Shown: positions 31,323-39,770, counted from the stretch's first letter. The stretch is 47,578 bases of DNA from DATJXG01 sp035500455 (GCA_035500455.1 DATJXG010000089.1:1-47578); one strand, 5' to 3'. The notes: a model not told the origin generated them from the sequence alone. Numbers and translations: made by a program.

Positions 31323-32924
31323 GTGCTCGCCGTGTTTCTGGCCTCGCGCGGCATCGGGCAGTATATTCGCCAGCACTTTCTCGACAAAACTTTCCAGGGC
31401 CTCTACCAGGTCAACGCCTTTGACCTCGCGCTGCTGATTCCCTACTTCGTCGTGCTCGTGCTGCTGGCGGGGTACGGCATGCACCGCTACATTCTTGTCT
31501 ATCTTTATTACAAGAAGCGTAAGAACTTCACCACGGAACCAGCGAGCCAGTTCGCCGAGCTGCCACGAGTCACGGTTCAGCTTCCTATCTTTAACGAGCG
31601 CTTCGTCGTGGACCGCCTGCTGGCCGCCATCTGCCGCCTGGACTATCCGCATGACAAGCTCGATATCCAACTCCTCGACGACTCTACCGACGAAACGCAA
31701 GAAGTAGCCCGCGAACTGGTGGACCACTACGCCTCGCAGGGCTTCCCCGTCACCTACCATCACCGCACCAACCGAGAAGGATTCAAGGCCGGCGCCCTTG
31801 CCGAGGGCATGAAGACCGCTAAAGGCGAATTCATCGCCATCTTCGACGCTGATTTCGTCCCACCGGCCGATTTCCTGCTGCGCACCATTCACCAGTTCAC
31901 CAACCCCAAGGTTGGTATGGTGCAGACTCGCTGGACGCACATCAACCGCAACTATTCGTTCCTCACCCAGGTCGAGGCCATCCTGCTCGACGGCCACTTC
32001 GTGCTGGAGCATTCCGCCCGCGCCCGCAGCAGCGTCTTCTTCAATTTCAACGGCACTGCGGGGGTCTGGCGGCGGACCGCCATCGAAGAAGCCGGCGGCT
32101 GGCAGCACGATACTTTGACCGAAGACACCGATCTTTCTTACCGCGCCCAACTCAAAGGATGGAAGTTCGTTTACCTGCAGGACGTGGAATGCCCGGCTGA
32201 ATTGCCGGTGGAAATGACCGCCTTTAAAACCCAGCAAGCCCGCTGGGCCAAGGGACTGATCCAAACCGCCAAGAAAGTCCTTCCCCAGGTTCTGAAGAGC
32301 GACCAATCGTTTCACGTGAAGCTGGAGGCCTGGTACCACCTGACGGCCAATCTCAGCTATCCGTTGATGATCGTGCTCTCGGTGCTGCTGCTGCCGGCGA
32401 TGATCATCCGCTTCTACCAGGGCTGGTTTCAGATGCTGTACATTGACCTGCCCCTGTTTATGGCATCGACATTTTCCATTTCCAGCTTCTACCTGGTTTC
32501 GCAGCGCGAGCTGTTTCCAAAGACCTGGTATCGCGCACTGCTGTACTTACCCTTCCTCATGGCGCTCGGCATCGGGCTCACGCTCACCAACACCCGCGCT
32601 GTTCTCGAAGCCCTCGTCGGCCACAAAACCGCCTTCGCCCGCACGCCCAAGTACCATGTGGAATCACGCAAGGACAAAATCAAGTCCGGCAAGTATCGCC
32701 GCCGCCTGGGCTGGGTGCCGTGGGTGGAGCTGCTGATCGGCGGTTATTTCGCGCTGGCGGTGTACTATGCGGTGACCAACGAGAATTACATCACCGTTCC
32801 CTTCCTCGTCCTTTTTGTCATTGGCTACTGGTACACCGGCTTGATGTCACTGCTGCAGGGGCGCTTCTCGAGTTTGGCGTTCAGCAGCGAGAGCCATACG
32901 AAGCCGTTTCCGGTCGGAGTGTGA
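31323..32924 (+). CDS. Family 2 glycosyltransferase, polytopic membrane
   Basis: The 533-residue protein is a processive-type GT2 (cellulose-synthase-like or ceramide-glucosyltransferase-like). A first TM segment (about 35-58) precedes the cytoplasmic catalytic domain with QLPIFNER, LLDDSTDET, IFDADFVPP (metal and nucleotide binding), GTAGVWRR, TEDTDLSYR and the acceptor motif QQARWAKG. Four further TM segments follow (about 345-500). GTG 31323 is used as the start, though it has no ribosome site; the frame stays open about 120 bases further upstream without a start codon, into a scarred region, so the N-terminus is uncertain. It probably makes a cell-envelope or extracellular glycan. Substrate unknown. 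Confidence 0.88.
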   Translation: MLAVFLASRGIGQYIRQHFLDKTFQGLYQVNAFDLALLIPYFVVLVLLAGYGMHRYILVYLYYKKRKNFTTEPASQFAELPRVTVQLPIFNERFVVDRLLAAICRLDYPHDKLDIQLLDDSTDETQEVARELVDHYASQGFPVTYHHRTNREGFKAGALAEGMKTAKGEFIAIFDADFVPPADFLLRTIHQFTNPKVGMVQTRWTHINRNYSFLTQVEAILLDGHFVLEHSARARSSVFFNFNGTAGVWRRTAIEEAGGWQHDTLTEDTDLSYRAQLKGWKFVYLQDVECPAELPVEMTAFKTQQARWAKGLIQTAKKVLPQVLKSDQSFHVKLEAWYHLTANLSYPLMIVLSVLLLPAMIIRFYQGWFQMLYIDLPLFMASTFSISSFYLVSQRELFPKTWYRALLYLPFLMALGIGLTLTNTRAVLEALVGHKTAFARTPKYHVESRKDKIKSGKYRRRLGWVPWVELLIGGYFALAVYYAVTNENYITVPFLVLFVIGYWYTGLMSLLQGRFSSLAFSSESHTKPFPVGV

Positions 32925-32939
32925 GGCGCGGGCGGGACA

Positions 32940-33062
32940 AACCCTAAATCACCGAGTTCGCGAAGAACCGCCGCCGAGGTCGCCGAGAGAGCCTGCATGC
33001 CAAGATCCTCCGCCGCCCTCGGCGGAAGTTCTTTGCGTCCCCGGCGTTTTAAGGTTTTGGGC
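32940..33062. repeat. Family B inverted-pair intergenic element, copy 3
   Basis: The left half (32940-32990) reads AACCCTAAATCACCGAGTTC then GCGAAGAACCGCCGCCGAGG. The right half (33005-33062) reads CTCCGCCGCCCTCGGCGGAA then GTTCTTTGCGTCCCCGGCGT and TTTAAGGTTTTGG, its inverse. This is the best-preserved paired copy. A TAGAAT lies 50 bases on, at 33112-33117, before the next gene. Confidence 0.85.
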
Positions 33063-33179
33063 AGCATACACCCGCAAACGTCGCCAGTGGCAATCGCTAC
33101 GCCTCTCGCGGTAGAATCCCTACCGTCTTGCGCGCCCCCGTTGCGGGGACCAACCTCGACAATCTTCCAGGAGGACCCC

Positions 33180-34181
33180 ATGCGCGAGCATCACAAAATT
33201 CTGCTGCGCTTTCTCTCTCTCACTCTGTTGCTGCTCCCGATCCTCAGCTGCGGCTCGGCGCATGACTCCGGCGAGCGCTACTTCCTCGTAGTCGCCAACC
33301 TCAAGGTGCCGTACTGGCAGACCGCGCAGGCGGGATTCATGCAGCAGGCCGTGCAATGGAAGGTGCGCGCCGATTTCGTCGGCCCCGACACCTATGATCC
33401 ACAAGCCGAGCGCGAAGAATTCCGCAAAGCCGTGCAGGCCAAGCCCTCCGGCATTCTGGTGGCGCCGGCCGATCCCAACCTCCTGAAGGACGACATCGAC
33501 CAGGCCATCGCCGCTGGAATTCCCGTTCTCACCATGGATTCCGACGCGCCCACCAGCAAGCGCCTGTTCTTCATCGGCACCAATAATTACCAGGCCGGAT
33601 TCATGGGCGGCAAGCGCCTGGCCAAAGAACTGCAGGACAAAGGCAACGTCGTGGTGTTCACCATGCCCGAGCAGAATAATCTTCAGGAGCGCCTGCGCGG
33701 CTATCGCGATGCCCTGGCTTCGTCCCCCCAGATCAAGATCACGCAGGTGGTGGACATCAAAGGCGACCCGCGCGTAGCCTTCGACACCGCCACCCAACTC
33801 CTGGGCAAGGAAAAGGACAAAGTCAACGCCTTCGTCTGCCTCGAAGCACAGGCGGGCAAAGAGGTCGCCACCGTGCTCAACGAGAACGGAATCAAAGACA
33901 AAGTGGTGATCGCCATGGATACCGATTCTGATACTCTGGACTGGATCAAAAAAGGTGTGATCGCGGCCACCATTTCCCAGAAACCCTACACCATGGCCAA
34001 CTTCGGGCTGAGAATGCTGGACAACCTGTACCATCACAAGGTGGCCCCGCTCGATAAGAACTGGCGGGAAGACAGCTTCGCCCCCATCCCGGCATTTGTG
34101 GACACCGGCTCATCGTTGGTTGACAAAGCGAACGTGGAGACTTTCCAGGCGGCGAATCAATCCATGACCACCAACAAATAA
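33180..34181 (+). CDS. Sugar ABC transporter substrate-binding lipoprotein
   Basis: The 333-residue protein has a lipoprotein signal (LLLLPILSCGS, lipobox Cys near 24) and a periplasmic-binding type I fold of the ribose/xylose-binding type: LKVPYWQTAQAGF, GILVAPADPN, IPVLTMDSDAP, FIGTNNYQAG, NAFVCLEAQAG and VVIAMDTDSDTLDWI. AGGAGG five bases before ATG 33180 marks the start; the longer open frame from 32997 runs through a repeat. No ABC permease or ATPase gene is adjacent, and the next gene is a peptidase that begins directly after its stop. It may be an orphan binding protein or sensor component. The substrate is likely a pentose or other sugar by family only. Confidence 0.88.
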   Translation: MREHHKILLRFLSLTLLLLPILSCGSAHDSGERYFLVVANLKVPYWQTAQAGFMQQAVQWKVRADFVGPDTYDPQAEREEFRKAVQAKPSGILVAPADPNLLKDDIDQAIAAGIPVLTMDSDAPTSKRLFFIGTNNYQAGFMGGKRLAKELQDKGNVVVFTMPEQNNLQERLRGYRDALASSPQIKITQVVDIKGDPRVAFDTATQLLGKEKDKVNAFVCLEAQAGKEVATVLNENGIKDKVVIAMDTDSDTLDWIKKGVIAATISQKPYTMANFGLRMLDNLYHHKVAPLDKNWREDSFAPIPAFVDTGSSLVDKANVETFQAANQSMTTNK

Positions 34182-35528
34182 ATGGGACCTTCACAACGCG
34201 CGCTTCGCAACCTTCTGCTGTTCGTCCTGGCATTGGCCCAACTGGGCTGGACCCTTGACCGCCAGACTAATGCCGACTACCGTTCCCGCCGCGTGGCGTT
34301 AGCGGCGAAAACCGATGGCGCTGCCGTACTGCTCTTCGCCCCTCCCGAGGCCGAAGGCCCCAACGACTTCTACGGCTATCGCCCGGACAACAACTTCTTC
34401 TATCTCTCCGGCTGGTCGGAGCCGGGAGCGGCGCTGCTGATCGTTCCCGCCGGCCCCAGAGCTGACTCCACCCCTGGACCCTACACCGAAATCCTCTTTC
34501 TGCCCGCGCACAACACCGTGCAGGAAAAGTGGACCGGCCCGAAACTCGGCGCTGAAAATCCCGACGCCCCCAAGATCACCGGCTTTGATCAAGTCGAAGT
34601 GCTCGACAATTTGCGCAACGAACTGGTGCGGCTGCTGCCCAGCCAACAGGCCAAGATATACACCGACGTGCCCGCGCCGGATCAAGTCTCCAACTCCACC
34701 TCCGCGCTGGAGTGGCTGAGTCGCGCCAATGCCTTCGCCATCGTCTCGTACCTCGACGTGCGGCCTCTGCTTGCCACTCTCCGCACCTACAAGGACGCTG
34801 GCGAGATCGAACTCATCCGCAAGGCCACCAACGCTTCCATCGCCGCGCAATTCGCCGCCATTCACGCCATCAAGGCGGGCGTAACCGAGCGCGAAATCTC
34901 CGCCCTCCTGCAATACGAGTGGGGCAAGCGGGGATGCGAGCGCCCGGCCTATGCGCCGATCGTCGGCTCGGGTTACAACTCGACTGTATTGCACTACTCC
35001 GACGATTCAGGAACCATGCAGGCTGGAGATGTTGTCGTTATGGACGCCGCTGGAGAATACTCCCTCTACGCGTCAGATATCACCCGCACCATGCCGGTTT
35101 CCGGCAAGTTCACTGCCCGGCAGCGCGAAATCTACAACATCGTGCTGGGCGCGCAGCAGGCGGCCATGGCGGCCTTTCAGTCTGGTAAGTCCACCATGCG
35201 CCGCGGCGGCGAGCATTCCCTCTACCAGGTGGCCTACGACTACATCAACTCTCACGGCAAAGACCTGCACGGAGATTCCCTCGGCAAGTATTTCATCCAC
35301 GGCCTCGGCCACTACGTCGGCCTCAGCGTGCACGATGACGGCGACTACGATGTTCCTCTCGGGCCGGGAATGGTGTTCACCATCGAGCCCGGAATTTACA
35401 TTCCCGAGGAAAAGCTGGGCGTCCGCATCGAAGACATTTTTTATGTGGATACTGACGGAAAGCTGATCGACCTCACCGCCTCCCTGCCCCACACCGCCGA
35501 AGACATCGAACACGACATGGCGCATTAG
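34182..35528 (+). CDS. Xaa-Pro aminopeptidase, M24B family, secreted
   Basis: The 448-residue enzyme has a putative signal segment (LLLFVLALAQLGWT), a creatinase-like N-terminal domain with YRPDNNFFYLSGW, and a pita-bread catalytic domain. Metal ligands are visible: Asp in VVMDAAGEYSLYASDITRT (two aspartates), His in GLGHYVGLSVHD, Glu in FTIEPGIY and Glu in GVRIEDIFYV. It removes N-terminal residues ahead of proline. ATG 34182 follows the upstream TAA with no gap, so translation is coupled to the binding lipoprotein. A role in peptide nutrition in the periplasm is inference. Confidence 0.93.
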   Translation: MGPSQRALRNLLLFVLALAQLGWTLDRQTNADYRSRRVALAAKTDGAAVLLFAPPEAEGPNDFYGYRPDNNFFYLSGWSEPGAALLIVPAGPRADSTPGPYTEILFLPAHNTVQEKWTGPKLGAENPDAPKITGFDQVEVLDNLRNELVRLLPSQQAKIYTDVPAPDQVSNSTSALEWLSRANAFAIVSYLDVRPLLATLRTYKDAGEIELIRKATNASIAAQFAAIHAIKAGVTEREISALLQYEWGKRGCERPAYAPIVGSGYNSTVLHYSDDSGTMQAGDVVVMDAAGEYSLYASDITRTMPVSGKFTARQREIYNIVLGAQQAAMAAFQSGKSTMRRGGEHSLYQVAYDYINSHGKDLHGDSLGKYFIHGLGHYVGLSVHDDGDYDVPLGPGMVFTIEPGIYIPEEKLGVRIEDIFYVDTDGKLIDLTASLPHTAEDIEHDMAH

Positions 35529-35530
35529 TC

Positions 35531-35590
35531 TAGCGCCGGCGTCTCGCCGGCATTCCTCAGTTCCGCCGTAGCGCCGGCGTCCCGCCGGCA
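35531..35590. repeat. Two direct copies of a GCCGGCG palindromic 22-mer
   Basis: TAGCGCCGGCGTCTCGCCGG plus CA at 35531-35552 and its copy at 35569-35590 differ by one base (T or C in the centre). Each is itself a hairpin, GCCGGCG facing CGCCGGC. They sit directly after the M24 peptidase stop and may end its transcript. Confidence 0.75.
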
Positions 35591-35647
35591 CCTCTCCACC
35601 TGCGCACTGCCGGCATTTCCCCATAGCATTTCGCGATAGGAATCGCC

Positions 35648-35796
35648 ACCCAAAATCCTAAATCGGCGAGTCCGCCAACACAGATTCCTCCGCGCCCTCG
35701 GCGGCGTTCCTCCGTGTTCTCAGCGCTTTAAGATTTCCCTTCACCCGGCACACCCCCAAATCCTAAATCGCCGAGCCCGCCGAGATCACGGGGAGA
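35648..35796. repeat. Family B intergenic element, copy 4, with an extra half
   Basis: AAATCCTAAATCGGCGAGTC (about 35653-35672) faces CTCCGCGCCCTCGGCGGCGT and TCTCAGCGCTTTAAGATTT (35690-35740), then a second partial left half, AAATCCTAAATCGCCGAGCC, occurs at about 35758-35777. With the preceding 22-mers, this fills the 307-base gap 35529-35835; I see no gene in it. Confidence 0.75.
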
Positions 35797-35835
35797 ACAA
35801 TGTCTCTGCCGGGGTTCTGATATCCTATTCAATCG

Positions 35836-35970
35836 ATGCGGATGATGTGGTGGTACATCATCCTTGCGTTGAGCGCAGGGGCGGTTTTGTGGGCGTGCGT
35901 CGCAGCCGTGCTGCGAGTGCGCGGCCACGTCAAGGATGCCGCCTCCAAGGATCACCCGGGAAAAGATTAG
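35836..35970 (+). CDS. Small single-pass membrane protein upstream of bioY
   Basis: The 44-residue frame starts MRMMWWYIILALSAGAVLWA with one membrane segment, then a basic charged tail (RVRGHVKDAASKDHPGKD). It ends 30 bases before bioY on the same strand. Its membrane segment, charged tail and close position suggest a true small gene, but its length leaves doubt and there is only a weak ribosome site. It could be an accessory membrane peptide; no function is known. Confidence 0.5.
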   Translation: MRMMWWYIILALSAGAVLWACVAAVLRVRGHVKDAASKDHPGKD

Positions 35971-36000
35971 TCGCTACCGGCGATTGGGAGGCCGGCAAAG

Positions 36001-36579
36001 ATGCAGAAGACAGCTACCCAGGTCCTCACCCTCGAGTCGCGCAGTGCGGAGTGGGCGCGCAATGCAGCGCTGGTGGTCGGAGGCAGTCTGTTCGTCGCGC
36101 TCTGCGCCCGCATCACTATTCCCCTTCCCTTCACTCCCGTCCCCTTGACGCTGCAGAACTTCGGCGTTCTGGTGGTCGGGTTCACCCTGGGCAGCCGCCG
36201 CGGCTTCGCGGCTCTCCTGCTCTACCTGGCTGAGGGCGCGGTAGGCCTGCCGGTTTTCAATCCCAACGGCATGGGTGGAATTGCCCAGTTGTTCGGCGTC
36301 ACCGGCGGATATCTCCTGGCGTATCCCTTCGTCGCCGCCCTTGCAGGCTGGCTCTTCGAGCGCGGCAAGAAGAGTTTCGCGCGCGCCGCCATCGCCGGAG
36401 CGCTGGCCGAAGCGCTGCTTTTCGCCTCTGGCATCTCATGGCTCTGGATTTACACCCACTCGATGACCCAGGCTCTCCGTTTCGGACTCTTCGCATTCCT
36501 GTTCGCTGAAGTCCTCAAGATCGCCGCAGCCGCAGCCGTTGCCACCGGTTGGAAGCGCGGCCAGAATGCACCGGCATGA
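36001..36579 (+). CDS. bioY: Biotin transporter BioY
   Basis: BioY is the substrate-specific membrane component (S unit) for biotin uptake, alone or with ECF ATPase and EcfT. The 192-residue protein has six hydrophobic segments and the family pattern ITIPLPFTPVPLTLQNFGVL, GSRRGFAALLLYLAEGAVGL, PVF and GGIAQLFGVTGGYLLAYPF. GGGAGG lies eight bases before ATG 36001. The mqnD start overlaps its stop as ATGA. No ECF ATPase or EcfT gene is in the window. The call is secure. Confidence 0.95.
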   Translation: MQKTATQVLTLESRSAEWARNAALVVGGSLFVALCARITIPLPFTPVPLTLQNFGVLVVGFTLGSRRGFAALLLYLAEGAVGLPVFNPNGMGGIAQLFGVTGGYLLAYPFVAALAGWLFERGKKSFARAAIAGALAEALLFASGISWLWIYTHSMTQALRFGLFAFLFAEVLKIAAAAAVATGWKRGQNAPA

Positions 36580-37484
36580 CCGCCAGCGGCACACTTCCGG
36601 GAGAATCTTCCGCACGATCCGGCCCTATGAGCAGTCCTTCGGCTCCGACTCGCGAAATCACCGTCGCCCACAGTCCCGACTCTGACGACGCTTTCATGTT
36701 TTACGGCCTGGCCACTAATAAAGTGCGCACTCCAGGCCTGCGCTTTACCCATACCCTTTGCGACATCGAAACCCTGAACCGCAAGGCTATGGACGGCGAA
36801 GGCACGTACGACGTCACCGCGATTTCCTTCCACGCCTATCCCTATATTCAGAACCATTATGCCCTGCTGCCCAGCGGCGGCAGCGTAGGCGAAGGCTACG
36901 GCCCCATGGTCGTCGCCAAGCGGGCGTTTTCCGAAGACCTCATTCAGCGCAAGCGCATCGCAATCCCCGGAACGCTGACCACGGCATATCTGGTGCTCAA
37001 TCTTTTCGCGCCCGGAGTTGAAACCGATGTTGTGCCCTTCGACCAGATCATCCCCGAGGTGCTGGAGGGCAAGCATGAAGCCGGACTCATCATCCACGAA
37101 GGCCAGCTCACCTACACTCGCTCCGGGTTGTACCGCATTCTGGATCTGGGCGCCTGGTGGCGGAAGACGACCGGGCTGCCGCTTCCATTGGGCGGCAATG
37201 CCATCCGTCGCAGCCTCGGCCCCGAGTTGATGTTGAAAGTGGGAGCCGCGCTGCGGGAGAGCATCCAGTACGCCCTCGACCATCGCGAAGAAGCCCTGAA
37301 TTATGCCATGCAGTTTGCCCGCGACCTCGACTCCCGCTCGGCCGACAAATTCGTCGGCATGTACGTAAACCAGCGCACCCTGGATTACGGCGCCGACGGC
37401 CGCGAAGCCGTCCGCCGACTGCTCGAAATGGGCCACCTGGCCGGAATCATCCCCCACGAAGCAAATGTAGAATTCGTAGGCTAG
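36576..37484 (+). CDS. mqnD: 1,4-dihydroxy-6-naphthoate synthase MqnD
   Basis: MqnD converts cyclic dehypoxanthine futalosine to 1,4-dihydroxy-6-naphthoate, the step after MqnC. The protein has TREITVAHSPDSDDAFMFYGL at its start, here split as ITVAHSPDSDD and AFMFYGLATNKV, then CDIETLNRKA, ISFHAYPYI, IAIPGTLTTAYLVLNLF, LIIHEGQLTY and LPLPLGGNAI. ATG 36576 overlaps the bioY stop (ATGA) and gives 302 residues. ATG 36627, giving MSSPSAPTREI, is an equally plausible start closer to the conserved region. Sharing a transcript with bioY is positional, not metabolic. Confidence 0.93.
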   Translation: MTASGTLPGESSARSGPMSSPSAPTREITVAHSPDSDDAFMFYGLATNKVRTPGLRFTHTLCDIETLNRKAMDGEGTYDVTAISFHAYPYIQNHYALLPSGGSVGEGYGPMVVAKRAFSEDLIQRKRIAIPGTLTTAYLVLNLFAPGVETDVVPFDQIIPEVLEGKHEAGLIIHEGQLTYTRSGLYRILDLGAWWRKTTGLPLPLGGNAIRRSLGPELMLKVGAALRESIQYALDHREEALNYAMQFARDLDSRSADKFVGMYVNQRTLDYGADGREAVRRLLEMGHLAGIIPHEANVEFVG

Positions 37485-37537
37485 GTCTCCGCCTCCTCGG
37501 CGGCAGTTCTCCGCGATCTCAGCGTTTTAAGGTTTGA
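37484..37537. repeat. Family B repeat, single half
   Basis: CTCCGCCTCCTCGGCGGCAG then TTCTCCGCGATCTCAGCGTT and TTAAGGTTT directly follow the mqnD stop. This is one half of the family B element, in the orientation seen at 33005-33062. Confidence 0.7.
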
Positions 37538-37634
37538 GCCGCCAAGTCGCTACGTGAGCAAAAGTTCACCACGAGAGCCGAGAGCCAAAATCCAACCCTT
37601 CCTTCAAATACGATAGCCCCTGTAAACTTCCTCC

Positions 37635-38120
37635 ATGTCCCAGCATTCTTCCAGCAGCCACGGCGCGCAAGCGATGCTCTTCAAATCTCAGCCTTCGGCC
37701 TCAACTCCGGCCTCCTACCTCATCGCTCACAGCGACGGCGGCGCCCGCGGCAACCCCGGCCCCGCCGGCTTCGGCGTATTTATCCAGGATGAATCCGGTC
37801 GCAAAGTCGCCGCTCTGAGCCAATACCTCGGCCACCAGACCAACAACTTCGCAGAATATCAGGGCCTGATCGCCGCCCTGGAATACGCGATCGAGCACGG
37901 CCACAAGGCGCTCAAGGTCATCAGCGATTCCGAATTGCTGGTTCGCCAGATCAAGGGCATCTACAAGGTGAAGAATGCAGCGCTCAAGGATCTGCACGCC
38001 CGTGCCCAGGAACTGATCGCGAAAATGGAATGGTTTCGCATCGACCACGCCATGCGCGAACACAACCGCGAAGCCGACCGCCTGGCCAATGAAGCCATGG
38101 ACAAGGGAACTCGCCGCTAG
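37635..38120 (+). CDS. rnhA: Ribonuclease HI
   Basis: RNase HI degrades the RNA strand of RNA-DNA hybrids. The 161-residue protein has the four catalytic acids: Asp34 in HSDGGARGNPGPAGFG, Glu74 in NNFAEYQGLIAAL, Asp98 in VISDSELLVRQI and Asp148 in HNREADRLANEA. This layout matches the shorter archaeal/Gram-positive-like RNase HI group. The N-terminal 25 residues are Ser/Gln-rich and may be non-native; internal ATG (Met14) could also be used. It is convergent with the porin gene, 13 bases away. Confidence 0.92.
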   Translation: MSQHSSSSHGAQAMLFKSQPSASTPASYLIAHSDGGARGNPGPAGFGVFIQDESGRKVAALSQYLGHQTNNFAEYQGLIAALEYAIEHGHKALKVISDSELLVRQIKGIYKVKNAALKDLHARAQELIAKMEWFRIDHAMREHNREADRLANEAMDKGTRR

Positions 38121-38133
38121 AGGCCTGGGCTTT

Positions 38134-39552
38134 TCAGAATTCCAGGTGGAAGCGCACGCTGCCCACCAGCACCGGCCCGCGGTCGCGGTTGTAGCCGGGA
38201 TTGTTGATGTGCTGCAGGTCGAAACCGGAAAAAATTCCCCGCCACACGTGCGCGTTGTAGTAGCTCTCGACGATAGTCTCGCGCCCGTAGTTGAGTGCTC
38301 CGTCGCCCAACAGGAAGCCCAGTCCGCCCAGGGCGAGGTAGTGCTGATGGTCTGCCGAGATTCCATTGGAGACAAGCGTGGTTCCTACGCGGTCCAGCTT
38401 GCGCCGCCAGCGGTCGCCCGCGACGTCAGCGCCCAGTTCGGCAGTCTCATCGACTTCGGTGTAAGCGTACGATTCGTGCTGGCCTTCGTTCCATCCCCAG
38501 CGCGCAAAACCTCGCAGATGATGCATTAATTCCTGCGTCACGTTGACTCCGAAGCCGTACTTCATGGTGACCTGCAAGGGATGCGCGGTGATATCAGGGC
38601 GCGCCGTTTTCCCTGCCAGAAAGTCATCCACCGCTTGTCGGTAAATCCCCATGTTGGCATGGTTCACGAATGAGAGCAGGCGAATCGTCGTAGCGTAATT
38701 TCCCACCCGCGGACGCAGCTCCAGTTCATAGTTCTCCGACCGCGCCCGCCGCAGGTTCCATTGCAGATCGATGCCGTTCGCCACCTTGGGCATGAGCGCT
38801 TCGCCGAAGCGGAAGCTCCAGTTGCGATCGTCATATTCCAGGACGGCTCCCACAGTGTAGCCGCGAGTGTCGGCGGCGTAGTCGTAGGCGCCGTTGTTGT
38901 CCACCGTCCAGTTCATGAACTGGAAGTGGCTGTCGCTGCCCACGCTGTTCTGGTCGAAAAAATCGGCCACGCCAAACTTGCCGAAGCGCAGCTCCAAACG
39001 CCTCTCCGGCACCGAAGTCGCCAGCGCGAACGGGCCGCGCTCCGCCTCCACCATTTTCTTGCTCAGCGGAATGATCTGCCGCAGCATCGCCCGCGCCAGG
39101 TACGGCGCCGGGCCCAACTCCGGGTTGCGGACGACATCGATATTGGTGAAACCGGCCAGCCCCAGCGCGTCGCTGATCCCGCCGCCGTCAGCCGTTTCGG
39201 CATCCCCGAAGATCTCGGTGATGCGGGTGAGCGCGAAACCGGTGTAGATCGTGGCCACATTGGAAGTAGCGTCTTCTGCGTTGGAGCGAAGGCTGTGCGG
39301 CCCCGAGTAGGCAGCGTCAAACGACGGACGCCATTGGAAAATAATATTGCTCTGCCCCGAGACCCAATAGCGCGAAGTCTCGGAGTGCGGGAACATGGTC
39401 GCCGAAGGGTCGTCTGCGGGAGCATCGGTGCCCTGCTGAGCTGCAGCTTGTCCCCAGGAAACGGGCGCCATAAGCAGAAGGCACGCCGCCAGCCATACCC
39501 AGGAGATCCCCAGCCATCTATTGCCGTCTTTGTCTCTCGAAAATATGACCAC
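38134..39552 (-). CDS. OprB-type carbohydrate-selective porin
   Basis: The protein has a signal segment (WLAACLLLMAPVSWGQA) and a beta-rich body with the OprB pattern: YWVSGQSNIIFQWRPSF, GPHSL, TIYTGFALT, LELRFGKFGVADFFDQN, FMNWTVDNNGAYDYAADTRG, then aromatic strands and a C-terminal Phe (VGSVRFHLEF). Such porins let mono- and oligosaccharides cross the outer membrane, consistent with the rhamnosidase cluster. GTG 39552 is chosen, giving 472 residues. ATG 39609 is in frame but would overlap the divergent antitoxin start by 25 bases; neither has a ribosome site. The family call is good, the start is uncertain. Confidence 0.83.
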   Translation of the reverse strand: MVIFSRDKDGNRWLGISWVWLAACLLLMAPVSWGQAAAQQGTDAPADDPSATMFPHSETSRYWVSGQSNIIFQWRPSFDAAYSGPHSLRSNAEDATSNVATIYTGFALTRITEIFGDAETADGGGISDALGLAGFTNIDVVRNPELGPAPYLARAMLRQIIPLSKKMVEAERGPFALATSVPERRLELRFGKFGVADFFDQNSVGSDSHFQFMNWTVDNNGAYDYAADTRGYTVGAVLEYDDRNWSFRFGEALMPKVANGIDLQWNLRRARSENYELELRPRVGNYATTIRLLSFVNHANMGIYRQAVDDFLAGKTARPDITAHPLQVTMKYGFGVNVTQELMHHLRGFARWGWNEGQHESYAYTEVDETAELGADVAGDRWRRKLDRVGTTLVSNGISADHQHYLALGGLGFLLGDGALNYGRETIVESYYNAHVWRGIFSGFDLQHINNPGYNRDRGPVLVGSVRFHLEF

Positions 39553-39584
39553 GGTATGATGACTATGATCCTTGGAGCTTCCCG

Positions 39585-39770
39585 ATGAAGAAAATGGCAG
39601 CTGGTTCATTCAAGGCTCGTTGCCTCGCCGTCATGGATGAAGTCCAGGTTCGGCGCGAAACTGTATTGATCACGAAACATGGCAAGCCCGTGACGAAACT
39701 CATGCCATCGCCAGATTATTCAGGAATCACATTAATTTCCGGTGAATTTCCCGAGGCGGTAGTGTCCTGA
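39585..39770 (+). CDS. Phd/YefM-type antitoxin, C-terminus cut by a MITE
   Basis: The 61-residue protein starts MKKMAAGSFKARCLAVMDEV and continues RRETVLITKHGKPVTKLMP, the DNA-binding N-terminal domain of Phd/YefM antitoxins, which are normally 75 to 90 residues. GGAG precedes ATG 39585. The final codons AVVS and the TGA come from the left terminal repeat of a MITE (39756-39931), so the toxin-binding C-terminal part is missing or replaced. No PIN or RelE toxin gene follows. It could still bind its own operator. The family call is good; activity is doubtful. Confidence 0.8.
   Translation: MKKMAAGSFKARCLAVMDEVQVRRETVLITKHGKPVTKLMPSPDYSGITLISGEFPEAVVS

Noticed and set aside
39585..39770. A complete toxin-antitoxin module
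   Set aside because: The antitoxin is shortened by the MITE and no toxin gene follows; the next gene is a secreted cupin protein.
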